Assembly (NCBI GenBank): GCA_965260935.1 | Contig: OZ253374.1 | Location: 1,736,001 to 1,800,000 of the forward strand | Direction of reading: 5' to 3' | Source of the DNA: JBBROS01 sp965260935 | GTDB lineage: Bacteria > Pseudomonadota > Alphaproteobacteria > Acetobacterales > Acetobacteraceae | DNA length: 64,000 nucleotides | Shown here: piece by piece, positions 60,961 through 64,000 of the stretch | Position numbering within the stretch: the stretch's first letter is position 1 | Layout of the letters: each line of letters opens with the position of its first letter | Program-made: the position numbers and the translations under genes | The notes under the pieces: model-generated | Told to the model about the DNA's origin: nothing | What the model saw: only the letters and a program-made list of their open reading frames with translations | Databases searched by the model: none

Positions 60961-63459
60961 TCACTCGTTTCGCAGCAGAGGCGCCGCCCGGACCCGCAAC
61001 GCCGACGCCGTGCCCAAATACCCGAACCCCAGCATCAACGCCGTGCACCCCAGGATCGTCACGGCCAGCACCCCCGGCAGGAACACCCATGCCCCGTGCA
61101 TGACGAACCGCACCACCCCCCAGCTCGCCAATGTCCCGACCCCAGCCGCGAGCAAGCCCGCCGCCGCGCCGATCAAACCAAACTCCACCAGCCAAGCCGC
61201 CCGGATCTGCCCCGCCGTGGCCCCCAGAGCCTTCAGCACGACCGCATCCGCGATCCGGCGTCGCTGCCCCGCCGCCACCGCCCCCATCAGCACCAGCACC
61301 CCCGCCGCCAGCGTCACCGACCCGGTTGCAGTCAGCGCCGCCGCCAGCTTGCCCACCAGCGTCGCCACCGCCCCAAGCACGTCCGCAACCCGTATCCCGG
61401 AAACGTTCGGCAGCGCGTCTGTCACTGCCCGCAGCACCGGCGCTTCCGCCGCCTGCGTCGTCCTGACCGTCGCCAGATGCGTATGCGGCGCCTGCGCCAG
61501 CAGCCCCGGAGACGCCACCATCGTGAAGTTCAACCCCAGCGACCGCCACTCGATATCCCGCAAATTAGCGACTTTGAGGTCCACGTCCCGCCCCAGCACG
61601 TTGACCTTGATGATATCCCCGATTTTCACGCCCCACCCCCGGGCTAGGTTCGCGTCGAAGCTCACCAGCGGCGGCCCGTCGTAGTCCGGCAACCACCATT
61701 GCCCGGCCACGATCTTCGTCCCCTCCGGCTCCGGGCCGCTATACGTCAGCCCCCGGTCCCCTCGCAGCGCCCACCGAGTCTCCGGCGTCGCCTTCACCTC
61801 CGCCGCCGGCACCCCGGCTACCGAAACGATCCGCGCCCGCAAGCTCGGCACCTGCTCCACGTCCTCGACGCCGGGCTGCCGCTTCAGAATCGATTCGAAC
61901 TGCGGCAACTGGTCGTTCTGGATATCGATGAAGAAGAACGTCGGCGCAACGTCCGGAACCTGCTGCAAAATCTGCGCCCGGATATTCCCCTGGATCAACG
62001 CCACCGTAGCCAGCGTCGACAGCCCCAACCCGAGCGACACCAGCATCAAGGGCGTCGCCGCCCCCGCCCGGTAGAGATTTGCCACCCCGAGCCTCGCCCA
62101 CGGCGTCGGCAACGCTGGCGCCCGCCGGGCCGCCGCCATCATCGCCGATCCCCCAATCCGGAACAGCAGCAATGTCCCCGCCGCCGCCGCGCAGAACCAT
62201 AGCGCGAACCACCGGTTGGGCGACGCCGCAACCAGCAGCGTCACCAGCGACAGCGCGATCCCTGCATTGATAGCGAGCACCCCAGCCCGGCCCCGCATCG
62301 GCCCGGTCGGCACGCCCTCGCGGAACAGCGCCGCCCCAGGCGTCTGCGCCGCCCGGGCCAGCGGCCACAGCGCGAACGACCCTGCCACCAGCACCCCGTA
62401 AGCGGCGGCCAGCAGCAAAGGCCCTGGATAAATCCCAACCCGGGGCGGCACCGGCAGCGTGTCGCCGAACAACGCCACCGCCACCGCCGTCAGCCCGGCG
62501 CCCGCGACCAGCCCGATCACGATACCCAACCCGCAAAGCGCCCCCACCTGAATAAGGTAGGTCGCGAACACCGTCCGCGTCGGCGCACCCAGGCAACGCA
62601 GCGTCGCAATGCTCCGGTTCCGGGCTTCCAGCCAAGCCCGCACGCCGGTCGCCACCCCAATGCCCCCAACCAGCAATGCCGTAAGTCCCACCAAGGTCAG
62701 GAACAGCCCAGTCTGGTCGATGAACCGCGCGAGCCTAGGGGCCGCATCGCTCGCAATCCGAATTCGGTAGCCCTGGTCCTGGAACGCCCCCCGCAACGCC
62801 TCCGCTGTCTGTTTCACGTCGACCCCAGCCGGCAAAACCGCCCGAAGATCGTGATTGACCAGCGATCCCGGCTGCAGCAGCGCCGTCGCCGGCAGCGTCG
62901 CCAACCCGATCATCGCCCGGGGCGCCAGCAGGGCAGGGGTCCCCACCCGGTCCGGTTCGTCCGTCAAAGCCGCCCGGACCGTCACCTCCGCCTGCCCCAG
63001 CCGCAGCGTGTCGCCGGGCTTTACCCGCAGCCGCTCCAGCACCAGAGGCTCGGCGACCAGCCCCTCACCCTTCAGGTCATCTTGCAACGACCCTGCCGGA
63101 TTGAGCGTCGCCTTGCCCACCAGCGGATACGCCCCATCCACCACCTTCAACTCGACAAGCTGCCGCTCCCCGCCCGGCGCCACCAGCATCGACCGCATCC
63201 GCACCAGGCCCGAGATCCGCGCCCCCCGGTCAGCAAGCCACTGCCGCAAAGCCTCCGGCGGCGGCTCAGCCCCCGTCTGCACCTCGATATCGCCCCCCAG
63301 CAATCGCTGCCCGTCCAAGGCCAACCCCGCCTCGACCCCCGCCCGCAAGCTCCCCACCGCCGCGATCGCCGCCACCCCCAGGGCCAGGCACGCCAGCACG
63401 ATCCGCAGCCCCCGCACCCCCGACCGCAACTCCCGCCGCGCCAGCGTCCAGGCGATCAA
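60961..63459 (-). CDS. YbbP-like ABC transporter permease (FtsX superfamily)
   Basis: 832 residues from TTG 63459, in a TTGA overlap with the ATPase stop; the longer frame to 63510 runs inside the ATPase gene. ARRELRSGVRGLRIVLACLA is the family start, a large periplasmic MacB-PCD-like part follows, with two FtsX blocks (GLTALLVGGIGVATGVRAWL; VLKALGATAGQIRAAWLVEF) and about ten helices. It resembles E. coli YbbP, permease partner of YbbA. Substrate unproven; envelope lipid or lipoprotein transport is suggested by the family. Confidence 0.88.
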   Translation of the reverse strand: MIAWTLARRELRSGVRGLRIVLACLALGVAAIAAVGSLRAGVEAGLALDGQRLLGGDIEVQTGAEPPPEALRQWLADRGARISGLVRMRSMLVAPGGERQLVELKVVDGAYPLVGKATLNPAGSLQDDLKGEGLVAEPLVLERLRVKPGDTLRLGQAEVTVRAALTDEPDRVGTPALLAPRAMIGLATLPATALLQPGSLVNHDLRAVLPAGVDVKQTAEALRGAFQDQGYRIRIASDAAPRLARFIDQTGLFLTLVGLTALLVGGIGVATGVRAWLEARNRSIATLRCLGAPTRTVFATYLIQVGALCGLGIVIGLVAGAGLTAVAVALFGDTLPVPPRVGIYPGPLLLAAAYGVLVAGSFALWPLARAAQTPGAALFREGVPTGPMRGRAGVLAINAGIALSLVTLLVAASPNRWFALWFCAAAAGTLLLFRIGGSAMMAAARRAPALPTPWARLGVANLYRAGAATPLMLVSLGLGLSTLATVALIQGNIRAQILQQVPDVAPTFFFIDIQNDQLPQFESILKRQPGVEDVEQVPSLRARIVSVAGVPAAEVKATPETRWALRGDRGLTYSGPEPEGTKIVAGQWWLPDYDGPPLVSFDANLARGWGVKIGDIIKVNVLGRDVDLKVANLRDIEWRSLGLNFTMVASPGLLAQAPHTHLATVRTTQAAEAPVLRAVTDALPNVSGIRVADVLGAVATLVGKLAAALTATGSVTLAAGVLVLMGAVAAGQRRRIADAVVLKALGATAGQIRAAWLVEFGLIGAAAGLLAAGVGTLASWGVVRFVMHGAWVFLPGVLAVTILGCTALMLGFGYLGTASALRVRAAPLLRNE

Positions 63460-63998
63460 CCGACAGCCTCCGCCACCCGCCCGTCCGCGATCCGCACCTG
63501 CCGCCCGCAACGCGCCGCTAGGCCCGAGTCATGCGTGATCAGCAGCAGCGTCGTCCCATGCGTCTCCCGCAGACCGAACAGCAGGTCCATCACCACCTCC
63601 CCGGTCGCCGCATCCAGGTTCCCCGTCGGCTCATCGGCCAGCAGCAGCCGAGGCCGGGACGCGAACGCCCGCGCCAGCGCCACCCGTTGTTGCTCGCCCC
63701 CCGACAGCATCCCCGGCAGATGCGTCAGCCGGTGCCCGAGCCCCACGGCCGCCAAGCTCTCCTCGGCCCGCCCCGCCGCGTCGCGCACCCCCGCCAACTC
63801 CAGCGGCACGCTCACGTTCTCCAACGCCGTCATCGTCGGGATCAGGTGGAACGCCTGGAACACAATCCCCACCGTCCCCCGCCGGAACCGCGCCAGTGCG
63901 TCCTCCGACAGCCGGGTGATCTCCTGCCCGGCCACCATCACCGTCCCCGACGTCGCCGCTTCCAGCCCGGCCAGCACCATCAGCAAGCTCGTCTTGCC
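63456..63998 (-). CDS. ABC transporter ATP-binding protein, YbbA/LolD-type (5' end beyond window)
   Basis: About 180 residues to the window edge. It begins inside Walker A (GKTSLLMVLAGLEAATSGTV). Q-loop region GIVFQAFHLIPTMTALENVS, signature LSGGEQQRVALARAFASRPR, Walker B LLLADEPTGNLD and H-loop LLLITHDSGLAA are intact. It drives the permease downstream, with which it is translationally coupled. The N-terminal ~40 residues lie outside. Confidence 0.92.
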   Translation of the reverse strand, partial: GKTSLLMVLAGLEAATSGTVMVAGQEITRLSEDALARFRRGTVGIVFQAFHLIPTMTALENVSVPLELAGVRDAAGRAEESLAAVGLGHRLTHLPGMLSGGEQQRVALARAFASRPRLLLADEPTGNLDAATGEVVMDLLFGLRETHGTTLLLITHDSGLAARCGRQVRIADGRVAEAVG

Positions 63999-64000
63999 CG

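Overview
The window looks like a chromosomal piece of a GC-rich alphaproteobacterium, most likely a flagellated, aerobic member of the Rhodospirillales/Acetobacteraceae. The clues are a GcrA regulator, the ffs-dnaX-ybaB-recR block, an A1-type aa3 oxidase with a CoxF-like microprotein and a separate small subunit IV, PmtA, a DUF6468/MotE flagellar pair, and purM-purN. No 16S or species-level marker is present, so the assignment is inferred from gene content and order.

Layout: 1-12305 holds the end of dinB, a two-domain alpha/beta hydrolase and an acyl-carrier-like protein (separated by an IS4 element), a minus-strand envelope/stress cluster (GlsB, GSP17M-like, DUF2382, DUF2852, TetR), a ROK kinase, a tusA-like gene with a histone-deacetylase-like gene, xseB-ispA-tlyA and tRNA-Thr(CGU). 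12306-16966 is an IS graveyard (IS5, ISL3, IS3 remnants) that also holds two damaged coiled-coil genes. 16967-25073 is a flagellar block with two divergent units: fliL-DUF6468-motE-large TPR protein, and flgF-flgG-flgA-flgH. 25236-33015 is almost entirely decayed IS DNA (IS5, IS3, IS30, ISAs1, IS110, and an IS1182/IstB fusion ORF). 33255-38154 carries gcrA, pmtA and a cytochrome oxidase operon ctaC-ctaD-ctaB-coxF without the usual ctaG and ctaE. 38451-43331 is a second IS cluster with nested elements (ISAs1 in IS630, apparently in IS5). 43431-64000 is ordinary GC-rich core DNA: SYLF protein, nudC, 4.5S RNA, dnaX-ybaB-recR, a cupin gene, a second DUF2382 stress cluster, maf, a CoA-transferase, a SWIM/SNF2 helicase, purM-purN, oxidase subunit IV, a BAX-inhibitor-like protein and a YbbAP-like ABC exporter.

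By eye the flagellar and oxidase blocks are clearly less GC-rich and use more A/T-ending codons than the core blocks around them, and both end in IS-rich DNA. This suggests transfer or a different replicon history, but it was not computed.

The least explained signals are: a 17-bp perfect hairpin whose 3' arm repeats the ribosome-binding site of the downstream cupin gene; a roughly 24-residue NPPGT...LGTN repeat shared by two neighbouring stress proteins; an acyl-carrier-like protein whose phosphopantetheine serine is replaced; an in-frame IS1182-transposase/IstB fusion; and a 993-residue TPR protein translationally coupled to motE.
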